Origin: Nannocystis sp.
GTDB taxonomy: Bacteria > Myxococcota_A > Polyangia > Nannocystales > Nannocystaceae
NCBI RefSeq assembly: GCF_016714285.1
Contig: NZ_JADJNN010000035.1
Span: forward strand, 221,188-285,187
Direction: 5' to 3'
DNA: 64,000 nt
Shown piece after piece: positions 48,959-58,813 of this stretch (positions are counted from its first letter, which is position 1; the number at the start of each line of letters is the position of its first letter). The position numbers and the translations under genes are program-made. Under the pieces are notes generated by a model. That model was not told the DNA's origin. It saw only the letters and a list, made by a program, of their open reading frames with translations, and made no database searches.

Positions 48959-49016
48959 CGCTCACCTTGCCCCCGCCACCGCGAAGCTGGCCACCCAATC
49001 CTCATATGGTGATCTG

Positions 49017-49459
49017 TCACCGCCAGGCCTCGTCGGCGCTGCGCTGCGGATCCTGACCGGCGCCAACATGTCCGGGCGGGGACCGAGACACGACCCACAG
49101 TGCCGACGTCGATTATGCCGAATTGCTGCCGAGCTTGTTTCAGCTCGCGGCCGGTTCCTTCTTTATCGAGCTGGCCCATGAGCCAGATCGCGAGCGAGTG
49201 CTCAGACTCGTCCGCGAGTGCGTGCGCCCCGGCCAGCGCGTCTTCGTCGGCGTCATCGACCCCCTCGGTCCCCGCGTCGAGACACCCGAGGAGGTCCGCG
49301 ACCGGGTGCTGGAGGCGGCCCGTTTCATCCCCCCTGGACCAGCTCGGCACCACCGACGATTGTGGGTTTGCGCCGTTTAGCGACGACCGCTCGACCAGCC
49401 GCTCGACCGCCTTCGCCAAGATCCGGGCGCGCGTCATCGGCACCGAGATGGCCGCATAG
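49017..49459 (+). pseudogene. C-terminal fragment of a MetE-family (cobalamin-independent Met synthase-like) gene
   Basis: DYAELLPSLFQLAAG, SFFIELAHEPDRERVL, RVFVGVIDPLGPRVETPEEV and LGTTDDCGFAPFSDD, with the zinc-ligand Cys of the family, are followed by FAKIRARVIGTEMAA and a stop. Two or three shifts (near 49060 and 49335) interrupt it. Nothing resembling the N-terminal two-thirds of the gene is upstream, so the piece is a fragment or lies at an assembly join. The family transfers methyl groups to thiols such as homocysteine. Confidence 0.6.
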
Positions 49460-49473
49460 GCGCTGGGGCTGCC

Positions 49474-49731
49474 GTGAGCAGCCAGGACTCTGCAGACCGC
49501 GTGCGGGAGTCCGCGCTGCAGACCGCGAGCAGCATCCTCTCGCTGCAGCGCCGGGTCGACGAGGAGATTCGCGCCCTCAACAAGGCGCTGCAGCAACGCA
49601 GCGAGGAGCTGGCGACGGCCAACATCGAGCTGCAGCGCCAGACGGAGACGGCTCACGCGCAAGCCCGCGCGTTCGCGGAGAAGATCGGCCTCGCGCTCCA
49701 GCGGTCGCCCGCGGATCCTGCCCGGCGTTGA
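49474..49731 (+). CDS. Coiled-coil fragment like sensor kinase N terminus
   Basis: 85 residues from GTG 49474, 14 bases after the MetE fragment. VSSQDSADRVRESALQTA and LQRRVDEEIRALNKALQQRS form a long amphipathic helix of the type that precedes PAS or histidine-kinase domains, but the frame ends PADPARR without any such domain. Either a small coiled-coil protein or the N-terminal stub of a kinase. Confidence 0.45.
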   Translation: MSSQDSADRVRESALQTASSILSLQRRVDEEIRALNKALQQRSEELATANIELQRQTETAHAQARAFAEKIGLALQRSPADPARR

Positions 49732-49734
49732 CAG

Positions 49735-50041
49735 CTCGCGCCCCGGTGAAGCCGGGACCTGCCGCGAGCACGAATGAGATGGAGGTGCAGTGGCTCTCGA
49801 CCTTGCTCACTGGGCCACCGGCGAGCACCTGACTGCCTCCGGGCGCGCTCGGGGAGGCTGACCTCGGGCGGCTCGCCGGAGCGCTTGTGGTGGGCCAGGC
49901 GGTCCGCGAGCTGCTCGTCGACGGCGAAGCCCAGGCTGAAGAGTGAGCGCAGGCGGTCGGGGTTGGCGTCCTTGGCCCGCGCGGCCGCGTCGGTGCGGCG
50001 GGCAGCCTCGCGGGCGACCTCCAGGGCGGCCCACTGAGCCG
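49735..50041 (-). pseudogene. Coding-like fragment, no start
   Basis: The minus strand reads AQWAALEVAREAARRTDAAA, KDANPDRLRSLFSLGFAVDE and QLADRLAHHKRSGEPPEVS, then after a shift SQVLAGGPVSKVESHCTSIS and FVLAAGPGFTGARAV. It is protein-like in composition but has neither a start nor a recognisable family. It is truncated at both ends within the fragment mosaic. Confidence 0.35.
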
Positions 50042-50062
50042 TGCGAGGGGTCAGGCGGGCGA

Positions 50063-50523
50063 AACGGCGCCGTGGGGCTGCCCGCCCTCGACGACTTCAA
50101 GCAGTTCGACGCCCCGATGCCGCTCCGTGAGCTCGTGATCGTCGACCCGGCGAGTCCCTGCGTCGGCATGAGCGTCGCGGCCGTGCTCGCCGAGGCGAAC
50201 CTCGCGCTCGGCAGTTGCGCCGCGCAGCTCCCCGCAGGCGCGCTCAGCGACTGCGCCGCGATGATCAACGAGTCCTTCGTCGACGGTGAGGCCGCGGCGA
50301 GGCGCTCTGCAGCGATCGCCTGGCGCCCCCCGAGTCCCGGCCTCGGACGCCGACGCCGACGCCGTGCGAGCCCGACAAGTGCGAGCTATGCGTGGGAGAC
50401 AGCGAACTGCCCGACGGCTGCGACCAGGCGGGCTGTGAAGAGGGTGACGTGGCCTGCGACAACGGCATCTGTCCAGACGGCCTGTACTGCGCGACCGGAT
50501 GCTGTCTGCCGAGCCCCGGCTGA
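50063..50523 (+). pseudogene. Secreted Cys-rich protein fragment (one frameshift)
   Basis: A frame without a clear start reads GLPALDDFKQFDAP, RELVIVDPASPCVGMSVAAV and AALSDCAAMINESFVDG-like sequence. After a shift near 50345 a Thr-Pro linker leads to CEPDKCELCVGDSELPDGCD, CEEGDVACDNGICPDGLYCA and CCLPSPG, stop at 50523. This looks like the C-terminal end of a surface protein with a disulphide-rich module. The signal peptide is missing. Confidence 0.4.
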
Positions 50524-50732
50524 CCCGCTCGCCAGCGCCGCCATATCGTCGGCGTCACACCGACGACTCCGCTCGCCCGTTCGGCGAGGGTCCGCGCTCA
50601 CCTGCGCGGCTCAGGTCCTCGCTGAAAGGGACCCGTTCAGGAAAAGCACCGGGACTGCTCCTGGGAGCACTGGTCCAATTTTCAGGGTTGATTTCTCGTG
50701 CGACCTCTTCCTTATGGACCGCGGAGGTGCGC

Positions 50733-53060
50733 ATGAGCGACAGCGACCGGGGCGACGGGCCAAAGAAGTGCCTCGGGGGTCGTTATGACCTACTGGACCG
50801 CGTCGGCATCGGCGGCGGGGCTGTGGTCGTGCGGGCGCGCGACCGGCAGATCCACCGGCTCGTCGCGGTCAAGCTGCTGCGCTCGCAGGACGCGGACCTC
50901 CGGTGCCGCTTCGCCCGCGAGTCCATGGTGCTCGCCGGCATGGATCATCCCGCGATTGTGCGGGTCCTGGCCCACGACAGCGACGGGGATGAACCCTACA
51001 CCGTCCTCGAGCTGATCGAGGGCCCGGACCTCGGCGAGCATCTGGCCGGGTCCGGTCCGCTGCCGTGGCGGCAGGTGCTGCAGATCGGCATCCAAATCGC
51101 CGACGCCCTGGACGCCGCCCACCGCCAGGGCCTGGTTCACCGGGACGTGAAGCCGGCGAACATCATGTTCGCCGACGCCGACGATCGCCTGCACGTGAAG
51201 TTGATCGACTTCGGGATCGTCCGGGTCTCCGAAGTTTATCGGCTCCCGACCGGGGCGGTGCGACCCCGGCCGACCGGCATGGGCAAGGCGCTGGGCACCC
51301 CGGGCTACCTGCCGCTGGAGGCCGGCCTCGTCGAGCCGAATCCCAGCTTCGACGTGTTCGGACTCGGCGCTACGCTGTACCAACTGCTGACTGGGGCCCT
51401 GCCCGAGGAGCCCCTCCAGTCGCTGCGCGAGGCGCATCCTGGTTGTGACGCGCCGGACGACCTGGAGCGCGTCCTGATCGCCGCGCTGGCGCTCGAGCCC
51501 GAGGACCGCACACGAACCGCGGCCGAGCTGGGGCGCGCGCTCGAGGCAGTGCTCGCGGCGCACCCGGAGCGCGGCACGCCCTCGACGCGGATCGATGGCC
51601 GCTATGAGCTGATCGGGCTGGCGGGCACCGGCGCCAAGGCGGACGCGCACCTCGCGGTGCACCGCGGCGCCGGCCACGACGTCGTTCTGAAGTTCCTTCG
51701 GTCCAAAGACCCCGACGACATCCTCCGCTTCACGCGCGAGGCGATGCTGCTCCAGACCTTCGACCATCCGGCGCTGCCGCGCTTCTACGACCACGCACCG
51801 GAGGCCAGCCCGCCGTACATCGCCATGGCGCACGCGCCGGGCCGCCCTGCGGCGCGGCTGTGCTCACCGCCTCGCCTGCGGCCCGCCGAGGTGGCCGCGG
51901 TCGGGGTGAAGCTCGCCGATGTGCTCGCCGTGGTGCACGCGCGGGGCGTCCTGCACCGCGACATCAACGCGAACAACGTGCTCATCGATAGCTGCGGCGC
52001 GGTGACCTTGCTCGACTTCGGTGCCGCAGAGCTCGACGAAAGTTTTTACGACGTGCCCGCCGGCGAGCGGCGGTATCTGACGCCCCCCGAGGCGCGCGTG
52101 GTCATCCCGCACGGCGGCATTGGTACGCTGGCTTGGTCGGCCCCGGAGGTACGTGAGGGCCGGGGCTGGACCGACAAGAGCGACATCTACTCGATGGGCC
52201 ACCTGCTGTTTCGCCTGCTGACCGGCAAGGTGCCGGTCAAGGGCGCGGACCCGCCGACCTCGCCGCAGGTCCACGCAAGCGCGTGCCCCGAGGACCTCGC
52301 GGCGGCGGTCATGAGCGCGTTGCAGGTCAACCCACACCACCGCCCGAGCGCGGACCAGCTCGCCCAGACGCTGCGGGAAGCGCTGGAGAGCGAGGAGGAG
52401 GCCCTCGCCCGCGCCGTCGTGGTGGCGCTGCCCGCCGGGCGCCCCGCACTTCGCCTGGTGCCCGCAGGGCCGCAGGTCCGGGCCGGCTGGACGGAGCACC
52501 CGCTCCCCGAGGCGACCTCCGATCCCAACCCGCAGGTCCTGGTCGATCCGCCGTCCTTGCCGCTGGCAGCCGTGGACGCCGTGACCGGGCAAGCCCCCTC
52601 GCCGGCCCACCCTCGTCGACCACGACCCGCGGTCCTTGCACTCGCCGCCGTTGCGATGACCGTGCTCGCCGGGTCCGGGTGGTGGATGCATGTCGCCGAG
52701 CGCCCCCTCACCGAGCCCCCGATGACACCGACGCTGGCCCGGTCAGGGCCGCCTGCACCTGGGCCGAACTCGACGCCCGCCCTCGACGCGTCGCCCCCCA
52801 AGGTCATCGCGCCGACGCCCGTGGCGAGCGCCGCCGACCAACTCGCTGCTGCAACCTCGGCGCTGAACGGCTGCGCGCGCATGGCTCACCGCGAGATCCT
52901 CGTCGAACTCGCGACCGCGGCAGGCGAACCTCGCTTCACCGCGATCGACATCGTCGGCGACGACGCGGAGGGAACCGCGTGCGTCCGCCGCGAGCTCGAG
53001 CGCATCCGCTTCCCCCCGCCCGCCAGCGGTGGCACCCTCGTCAAGGAGTACCGGCCATGA
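50733..53060 (+). CDS. Tandem Ser/Thr protein kinase with membrane anchor
   Basis: 775 residues from ATG 50733 (GGAGG 6 bases upstream). Kinase domain 1 at about 18-265: GIGGGAVVVRARD, VAVKLL, VHRDVKPANIMF, LIDFGIV and GTPGYLPLE. Kinase domain 2 at about 288-555: GTGAKADAHLAVHRG, VVLKFLRS, LHRDINANNVLID, LLDFGAA, GTLAWSAPEV. In the second, the HRD Asp, Asn and DFG are present but the catalytic-loop Lys is Asn, so activity may be altered. A membrane helix near 636 is followed by a Pro-rich linker and a C-terminal region (LNGCARMAHREILVELATA) like TonB/GltJ-type ends. Likely senses a periplasmic signal. Stop overlaps the next start (ATGA). Confidence 0.85.
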   Translation: MSDSDRGDGPKKCLGGRYDLLDRVGIGGGAVVVRARDRQIHRLVAVKLLRSQDADLRCRFARESMVLAGMDHPAIVRVLAHDSDGDEPYTVLELIEGPDLGEHLAGSGPLPWRQVLQIGIQIADALDAAHRQGLVHRDVKPANIMFADADDRLHVKLIDFGIVRVSEVYRLPTGAVRPRPTGMGKALGTPGYLPLEAGLVEPNPSFDVFGLGATLYQLLTGALPEEPLQSLREAHPGCDAPDDLERVLIAALALEPEDRTRTAAELGRALEAVLAAHPERGTPSTRIDGRYELIGLAGTGAKADAHLAVHRGAGHDVVLKFLRSKDPDDILRFTREAMLLQTFDHPALPRFYDHAPEASPPYIAMAHAPGRPAARLCSPPRLRPAEVAAVGVKLADVLAVVHARGVLHRDINANNVLIDSCGAVTLLDFGAAELDESFYDVPAGERRYLTPPEARVVIPHGGIGTLAWSAPEVREGRGWTDKSDIYSMGHLLFRLLTGKVPVKGADPPTSPQVHASACPEDLAAAVMSALQVNPHHRPSADQLAQTLREALESEEEALARAVVVALPAGRPALRLVPAGPQVRAGWTEHPLPEATSDPNPQVLVDPPSLPLAAVDAVTGQAPSPAHPRRPRPAVLALAAVAMTVLAGSGWWMHVAERPLTEPPMTPTLARSGPPAPGPNSTPALDASPPKVIAPTPVASAADQLAAATSALNGCARMAHREILVELATAAGEPRFTAIDIVGDDAEGTACVRRELERIRFPPPASGGTLVKEYRP

Positions 53061-54043
53061 TCGCATCGCCCGCGCTGCACCTCCTCGCCGCCCTGGCGAT
53101 CGCCACGTCATCGCCGGCCGATCCCTCGACCTGCGCCGCGGACGACCTGCAGTGCTCCGCGCCCGCCTTCGCGGCTGCAGCCCGGCGCGCCACGTCCGAC
53201 GCTCAAAGGGTGCAATACCTGTACTTCGCGCACCGGGCTTATCTGGCCCTGTCCGACAAGCCGCCGAAAGGTCGCGTCGCATCCCGCGATCTGTGCCAGG
53301 CCCACCGGCTCCTCGAGCAGGCGCTCGCGCTCCCCGAGACGCCGCTGCGAGGCCGCATCGTCGACTCCGAGCGGGAGACGTTGGCCAGGCTCACCACCAA
53401 GAAGGTCCAGTGCAAGGCGCCGAAGTCCGGCATCAAGGACAGGCCGCTCGTCGCGGCCGCAGCTCCGCCGGTCGAGCTGAGATCCGACGCCGCCACGGAT
53501 GAGCCCTCGACGATCGCGGCCGGGATCGCGGCCCAGCCGCAAACGGACGACGACATCGTGGTCGCTGCATCCAAACTCCCGGACCTGGATAGCTGGCAGC
53601 CAACGACGATCCAGCCCGAGCCGGACGCGGACCTGATGCCCGTGGCGGCGCGCCACGTGAAAACCGAACGCCCCGCGAGTGCTCCTAGCCACGGGCGAGG
53701 ACTCGTGCTCGCGGGCGGGGTCACGCTCGGCGTCGGGGTCGCCCTCACCACGGCAGCCGGCTTCATGGGCCGCCGCATGGTCGACACACGCCGCGAGATC
53801 GTCGCCCTCGGCAACAGCGTCGACGGCTACGCGACGACCGACCAGAACACCCAGGACGACGACCTGCGTGGTGACTACCGGGCGACCCAGACCCGGACCC
53901 TCGCACTGGCCCTCGCGGGCGGCGCGACCGTCCTCGTGGCCGTGATCCTCACCAGCATCGGCGGGCGCAGGATGGCCCGCGCCGCCTCGCGCACCGCGCT
54001 CGTCCCGGCCCCCGGCGGTCTTGTGTTCCACACACGTTTCTAA
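53057..54043 (+). CDS. Kinase-linked membrane protein of unknown function
   Basis: 328 residues. A signal peptide (LHLLAALAIATSSPA) is followed by a helical domain with CAADDLQCSAPAF, repeat-like helices (YLYFAHRAYLALSD, DLCQAHRLLEQALAL), a Pro/Asp linker, then two membrane helices (VLAGGVTLGVGVALTTAAG near residue 220 and LALAGGATVLVAVILTSIGG near 285) with a short segment between. ATG 53057 overlaps the kinase stop. The arrangement suggests a periplasmic partner or target of the kinase; this is inference from the operon. Confidence 0.7.
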   Translation: MIASPALHLLAALAIATSSPADPSTCAADDLQCSAPAFAAAARRATSDAQRVQYLYFAHRAYLALSDKPPKGRVASRDLCQAHRLLEQALALPETPLRGRIVDSERETLARLTTKKVQCKAPKSGIKDRPLVAAAAPPVELRSDAATDEPSTIAAGIAAQPQTDDDIVVAASKLPDLDSWQPTTIQPEPDADLMPVAARHVKTERPASAPSHGRGLVLAGGVTLGVGVALTTAAGFMGRRMVDTRREIVALGNSVDGYATTDQNTQDDDLRGDYRATQTRTLALALAGGATVLVAVILTSIGGRRMARAASRTALVPAPGGLVFHTRF

Positions 54044-54060
54044 CCTCCCGGGAGCCCCCT

Positions 54061-55731
54061 ATGAACCCCCGTATCCGCTTGCTGTCGTCCATCCTGCCCC
54101 TCGGATTCCTCACCGGCTGCCCGCCGCTGCCGCCGGAGCTCGTGACCTGCGAGGAAGCCGACGCGTGCGACACCACCGGCCTCGCCGCCACCAGCGGCGA
54201 CTGGACACCCACGACGAGCGACGGTGTTCAGACGGTCACGGGCGACAGCCCCGACCCCGACGCCAGCTCCGGCTCCACGGCCCCGGCGGAGGAGACCGGC
54301 GACGAGCCCGGCGGCACCACCGATGAGCCCGTGCTGCCGCCGCAGATCGTCGACGGGGTCGTCATCCCCGACTACATCGACGACAACGGCCTGCTGAGCG
54401 TCGAGGTCACGGCCGTGAACACCGAGGGCGTATCGATGCTCCTCGACGACGGCGAGCTGATCGAGCTGACGCCGATCCGCCCGGGCCAGTTTCTCGGGCA
54501 CATTCCAGCATTTACGGGCCTCGACAATGACAAGCACACGGCCATTCTGACGCCCTGGCGCAACATCCTTGTGGGCGAGTCCGTGAACGCCGACTACGTG
54601 ATCGCCCTGCCGAAGCCCGGCAGCCAGACCCACTGGAAGCCCGACGGACCCGAGGGCAAGGTGGCGGCCATCGCCGTGCTCCCGGACGGGCGCCCCGTCG
54701 AGCTCGGCACCTTCCAAGAAATGGGCGCGCCGCGCTGCTACCTGCGCCTCCGCAACAAGCAGGGGATTCAAGAGAAGGCGATGGACTTTGTCCCCCTGCT
54801 GGGGTCGGCGCACTGCCGCGCGATCGACCTGAAGATTGACCGCGACACCGGCCGCCTCAATGTCCTTGTGGAGCGCAAGATCGGCGACGACCCGGTGTGG
54901 TGGGCTGGCGAGATCTCCGCGTGGGGCAAGGGCCTGAAGAACATCGGCGTCGGCGCGGTGGGCGACACGGCGCTCGCCCTGGCGGCCCGGCCCGACGTCG
55001 TCGCGGTCTGCGGCACGCGCACAGTGGCGACGATCGACAAGCTCGATGCGCTCGCGGTGCTACTGCGCCACGGCGAGCCCGCGCAGGTGCGGGTCTTCGA
55101 CTACCAGGCGAAGGGCAAAGACCCGCACTGGTTTGCGGAGAGCGCGAATGACTGCACTTTCGCGGGAGACACGCTCGTGCTTGTCGGCGCGGCGTGGGGC
55201 GAGCACGACGCGGATCCCAAAAAAGTACGGGACCGCCTCATGATCATCGAGTCCGACCTCGCTGCTGTCGCTGACGATGCGACGTGGGCCGTGGCCGGGC
55301 TCGACCAGGGTGTCCAGACCCGGGCCCTCGCGCTCGACCTCGACGATCAGGGCCGCTACCTCCTCGCCGGCTACACTTGCTTTGATACCTGCGAACCAGT
55401 CGGCGAGGTCCGGGTCTATGCGCCCGGCGGCAAGCTCGTCACGCACAACTCGCTCGGCCCACTCGGATCGGCCTCGTTCGGCCCACACGGCATCGCGTGG
55501 AGCCCCGCCGGCTACGCCGTCGTCGCCATGGGCGGGCAGGACAACCAAACGGTCGTCTTCAAGGTCCAGGCAGTGATCCCTGGCGTCGCCTTGCCACCCT
55601 GGACCTTCATCCCGAACGACAAGAAAGGGCCCCAGATGGCGCTCGCAGTGGCGGTCGGGCCCTACGGGGAGGTCTACGCCGGGGGCATCGGCGCCGCCGA
55701 CCAGGCCGCGTTCGCCCGCGTCGGCAGCTGA
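54061..55731 (+). CDS. Lipoprotein with Ser-Thr-Glu linker and propeller-like repeats
   Basis: 556 residues. Lipobox LPLGFLTGC (Cys 20), then a linker rich in Thr, Ser, Glu and Asp to about residue 95. The rest contains repeated strands of the type found in beta-propellers: KVAAIAVLPDGRPVELG, AIDLKIDRDTGRLNVLVERK, ALALDLDDQGRYLLAGYTC and ALAVAVGPYGEVYAGG. No catalytic motif. It is 17 bases from the kinase partner gene and likely in the same operon, so a sensing or binding role is plausible but unproved. Confidence 0.72.
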   Translation: MNPRIRLLSSILPLGFLTGCPPLPPELVTCEEADACDTTGLAATSGDWTPTTSDGVQTVTGDSPDPDASSGSTAPAEETGDEPGGTTDEPVLPPQIVDGVVIPDYIDDNGLLSVEVTAVNTEGVSMLLDDGELIELTPIRPGQFLGHIPAFTGLDNDKHTAILTPWRNILVGESVNADYVIALPKPGSQTHWKPDGPEGKVAAIAVLPDGRPVELGTFQEMGAPRCYLRLRNKQGIQEKAMDFVPLLGSAHCRAIDLKIDRDTGRLNVLVERKIGDDPVWWAGEISAWGKGLKNIGVGAVGDTALALAARPDVVAVCGTRTVATIDKLDALAVLLRHGEPAQVRVFDYQAKGKDPHWFAESANDCTFAGDTLVLVGAAWGEHDADPKKVRDRLMIIESDLAAVADDATWAVAGLDQGVQTRALALDLDDQGRYLLAGYTCFDTCEPVGEVRVYAPGGKLVTHNSLGPLGSASFGPHGIAWSPAGYAVVAMGGQDNQTVVFKVQAVIPGVALPPWTFIPNDKKGPQMALAVAVGPYGEVYAGGIGAADQAAFARVGS

Positions 55732-55743
55732 GAGAGCCCGGGC

Positions 55744-56888
55744 TCACCCCGGCGGCGGCGTGAAGCCGGCGCACGCGGTCTCGACGAGGCTCGCGGCCTT
55801 GGCGAACGCCGGTCCATAGTCGGGGGCCAGAGAATCCTCAAGGTGGTGGTACGGGAACATCTTGGCCAACGTGCCGATCCGGTCGTAGGGCTCCCACTGG
55901 CTCTCGGTATTCAAGATGCTGAACATCACCACCGACTTGTCGTCACCGTGCTTGGCATCGATCACGGTCTGGGCCCACTCGGCCGGCGTCCCTTCCGAGC
56001 CATAATCTCCGACCGTGGCGATGAACGTCACCATCAACAGCGCGTCCTTGCGGAGAAAGCCGTTGTTACAGCCGCCCGGGTCGTTGATGTTCGACTGCAT
56101 CGCCGCCGTGAGCGCTTGGCCCAGCAAGCCGTAGCCGCTGGCTCCGACCGTGGCGATGCACTTGAAGGTCTCCTCAAGGTCGCTCTGCCCCTTCACGAGG
56201 TAGCGGCGGCCGCCGTCGATCGGGCACGGTTTGTTAGGTGCGGAGTAGCCGGCGGGAAATACCGTGCCCGCCCCCCAGGCCCAGTCACACGCGGTCACGA
56301 GGTCAAGGTCCTGGCACGGATAATTTGGAACACCGCAGCACGGCATACCCTGTAAATCCGCGTTGCCCCACTTGCAACAGGGCTCGCCGACCTTGCAGGC
56401 GAGATTTGGGCAGACGGAGTTGCACGAAAGGCTGCCCCAGCCCGTGTCGTTGTTATTATCCTCACCATCGCCGTCCACCACCATGATGTGATAGTCAAAG
56501 TCGGCGATTTCGCCTGGATCGTATCGATGAACTGAGGGAACGCCGCCGCGAGCTGCGCCTGCCGATACTGCATGTTCCCATTTCGCGCGATCATAAAAAG
56601 GAAGTCGATCTTCCCCTTGCACCCGACCGGCGAGTCGTTGCCGAAGTCGGGTATATCCCCGAGGTCTCCGACAGGCCCGGATGTCGAGCCCGCGCTCCCG
56701 CTGGCTGAGCCGCTGTCCTCGCCCGTGCTCGTCCCCGAGCTCCCCGAGCTCCCCGAGCCGGATGAGCCGCTTCCAGTCGACACCGCGGGCGCAGTCGTGA
56801 CGTCCGGCATCGAACCGAACCCGGTGTGGCCGGGCGGCGCCTGGCAGGCGCCGACCAGCAAGAGCGCCAGGATGAAGCGGGTGCCCAC
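55744..56888 (-). CDS. VWA-like lipoprotein with Ser-Gly linker (one frameshift)
   Basis: From GTG 56888 (VGTRFILALLLVGAC) a lipobox leader precedes a long Ser/Gly/Thr linker, then IDFLFMIARNGNMQYRQAQL, a VWA-like start in which the usual DxSxS is degenerate (ARNGNM), then HIMVVDGDGEDNNNDTGWG, many cysteines (CPNLACKVGEPCCKWG) and VVMFSILNTE near the end. The frame is lost near 56512; one base restores continuity to the stop at 55744 (about 381 residues). ATG 56924 is an alternative start. Surface-anchored; binding partner unknown. Confidence 0.68.
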
Positions 56889-56988
56889 GTCCGCACCGTA
56901 GCGCAGATTCGCCCCAGGATCCACGGGCCGGGCCTCACGGCGGGCCGCGCGGCTTCCTCCCGGGCCAACTGCTCGACCGGGCGCACCG

Positions 56989-58312
56989 TCAACCTCCCGC
57001 GCCCAGGGCCCAGCGGCGATGGTGCAGGCGTCGGACCAGGGGGCTGAGCTTCGCCAGGATCAGCAGGGCCGCGCGCGAGGCACGGTCGCTCGGCAGATGC
57101 GGGAGAAATCCACGGTGGTGAAGCTCGGCGACGAGGTCGACCCAATTTCCCGTGATCGGAAGAGCCCCGCGCTTGTGTGCCTGGCGAATGGCACCCCAGA
57201 GCTCGACCGCGGTCGCTGTTCCCGTCAGCCGTGGGGGGATCGCCGTTTCGACGGCCGTGAAATGGCGCTGGAGCTCTTCGGCCGAGGCATCGGGCGCGAG
57301 CGCGAACCGAGGCATCGGCTGCTCGGCGGGCTCGGCGGGCTCGGCGGCAGGCTCCGGGGGTTCGGGCCCGCGCGTGTCGGCCGCGTCGGCCGACGACGGA
57401 GGGGCCGCTTGGCTGGCGAGCACCGGGGGCGGAGGATGGCCCTCGCCGGCCTGGACGACGGTCGGGGTGGCAGGCAGCCCGGCCGACCCGGCCGACCCGG
57501 CCGACCCGACGTCGGGTCGCGTGGTTGGCCAGGGAGTGGCGTGGGCAAGCCAGGCTCCGGCGTCAAAATCGGGCAACGCACGCATCTCGAGCTTCACCGC
57601 GGACTCGAGGTGGCCGGCGGTGTGCGCCAGGATGACGGCGGTCGATGCGTCCGGACACGAGAGCAGTAACTCTTGCGCCCCGATCCGCGCACGCGCGAGC
57701 AGCGGGCGCCAGGCCGTGAACTCCCAGGATCGCCGCTTCCCCTCGGCCTGCACCCAGAGGGACGGCGCACAACGCGGCGTGCGCTCCAGCGAATCGAGCG
57801 CCGCGGGGAGGTGGTCCGGGTTGATGCGGACGACCCACAGATTGTTGAGCGTGCCATCGCGTGCGATGAAAAAGAACGCCGCGAGATCCTCGCGCAGCAG
57901 CTCGAAACGCAGCTCCACGTCGCCAGCGAGCCGTCTGCCGCGTCCGCATGCAATCGGGCCCATGGTTCGTCAGGATGCCGCGGGCCGCCGAACGGCCCCT
58001 CGACGCGGACGATGCGCTCCGCCGTCTCTTCCAGGTCCTCACGCCACCTCATGCTCACGTGCTCGCGGCCCCAGCCCTCCGGCCATTCGATGGATAGCTC
58101 CCATGTATCGCCGGTCACCCACTCGAGCACGAGGCGCTCACCGCCCGGGCGCTCGAGGATATGGCGGCACCGATCATCCGGCGCCCACGTCTCTTCCCAG
58201 CTGCGCTCGGCCTGCTGCTGAGCGACCCAGCCCGCTACAAGTGCCTCTCTGCACCTGCTCGCCAGCCAGCATCCGCGAGCGCAGCCTCGATCGCATCAAC
58301 GTCCATAGTCAT
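56989..58312 (-). CDS. Hypothetical protein, paralogue of the 60.4 kb fragment (two frameshifts)
   Basis: ATG 58312 begins MTMDVDAIEAALADAGW; joined with frames shifted near 58240 and 57940 the product is about 440 residues: SWEETWAPDDRCRHILERPG, WVTGDTWELSIEWPEG, FELLREDLAAFFFIARDGTL, a Pro/Ala/Glu-rich linker and a C-terminal helical domain RALPITGNWVDLVAELHHRG-like and SPLVRRLHHRRWALGAGG. Family not recognised. The C-terminal domain recurs as a fragment at 60335-60681, so it is a duplicated family in this genome. The N-terminal part reads as a soluble alpha/beta domain. Confidence 0.55.
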
Positions 58313-58316
58313 CGCT

Positions 58317-58813
58317 TCACCGACGGACGACGCCGGTGGGGGAGGTGGGTACCAGTGCCGTCTCGGCGGGCGCCAGCGCCAACGTCACGGGCCGGCTCGA
58401 TCCAGCCTCCAGGCGAAGGAGGGCCTCACCGACCGTGACGTTCTCGTCGCTCGTCACCAGGAACGCCACGAGGATCTCGCCGACGTTGCAGAGACCCTCC
58501 TCGGCCACGGCGATCGCGTTCTTGAGCAGATGGAGGACGCCTCGATGGAGGCGTCTGAACTTCTTGTCAGGGTTCCTGAGCGTTTCGGGGCGTGGATGTC
58601 GATCTTGTAGAGGCGTCCTTCGATGCGTAGATATAGCCGTGACTTCCGCCCGCCGAGCGCCACCCATTCGACGTTGGTGATGTCGAGGTCGGGTCTGGCC
58701 AGGAGGGCGTGAATCTCCCCCCTGGTGTCGGCGGCAGAGATTTCGGTCGAGCTATAAGACGGGCGCTTTCGGATCGCGGTTTTGGCTGAGGATGTCATCT
58801 CAATGTCCGACAA
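58317..58813 (-). CDS. Hypothetical protein, about 160 residues, one frameshift
   Basis: ATG 58813 (or 58798) opens MSDIEMTSSAKTAIRKRPSY, then ALLARPDLDITNVEWVALGG and RKSRLYLRIEGRLYKIDIH; after one missing base near 58588, FRRLHRGVLHLLKNAIAVAE and GEILVAFLVTSDENVTVGEA lead to PTSPTGVVRR and a stop at 58317. The layout (a strand-rich start, helix, then a target-like strand) is like small phage- or mobile-element-borne proteins of unknown function, but I cannot name a family. Its stop lies 5 bases from the start of the gene at 56989-58312, so both may be in one transcript. Confidence 0.5.

Noticed and set aside
48771..49016. Moco riboswitch before moeA
   Set aside because: No leader remains: moeA starts inside the tail of an upstream coding frame, and I see no conserved stem pattern.
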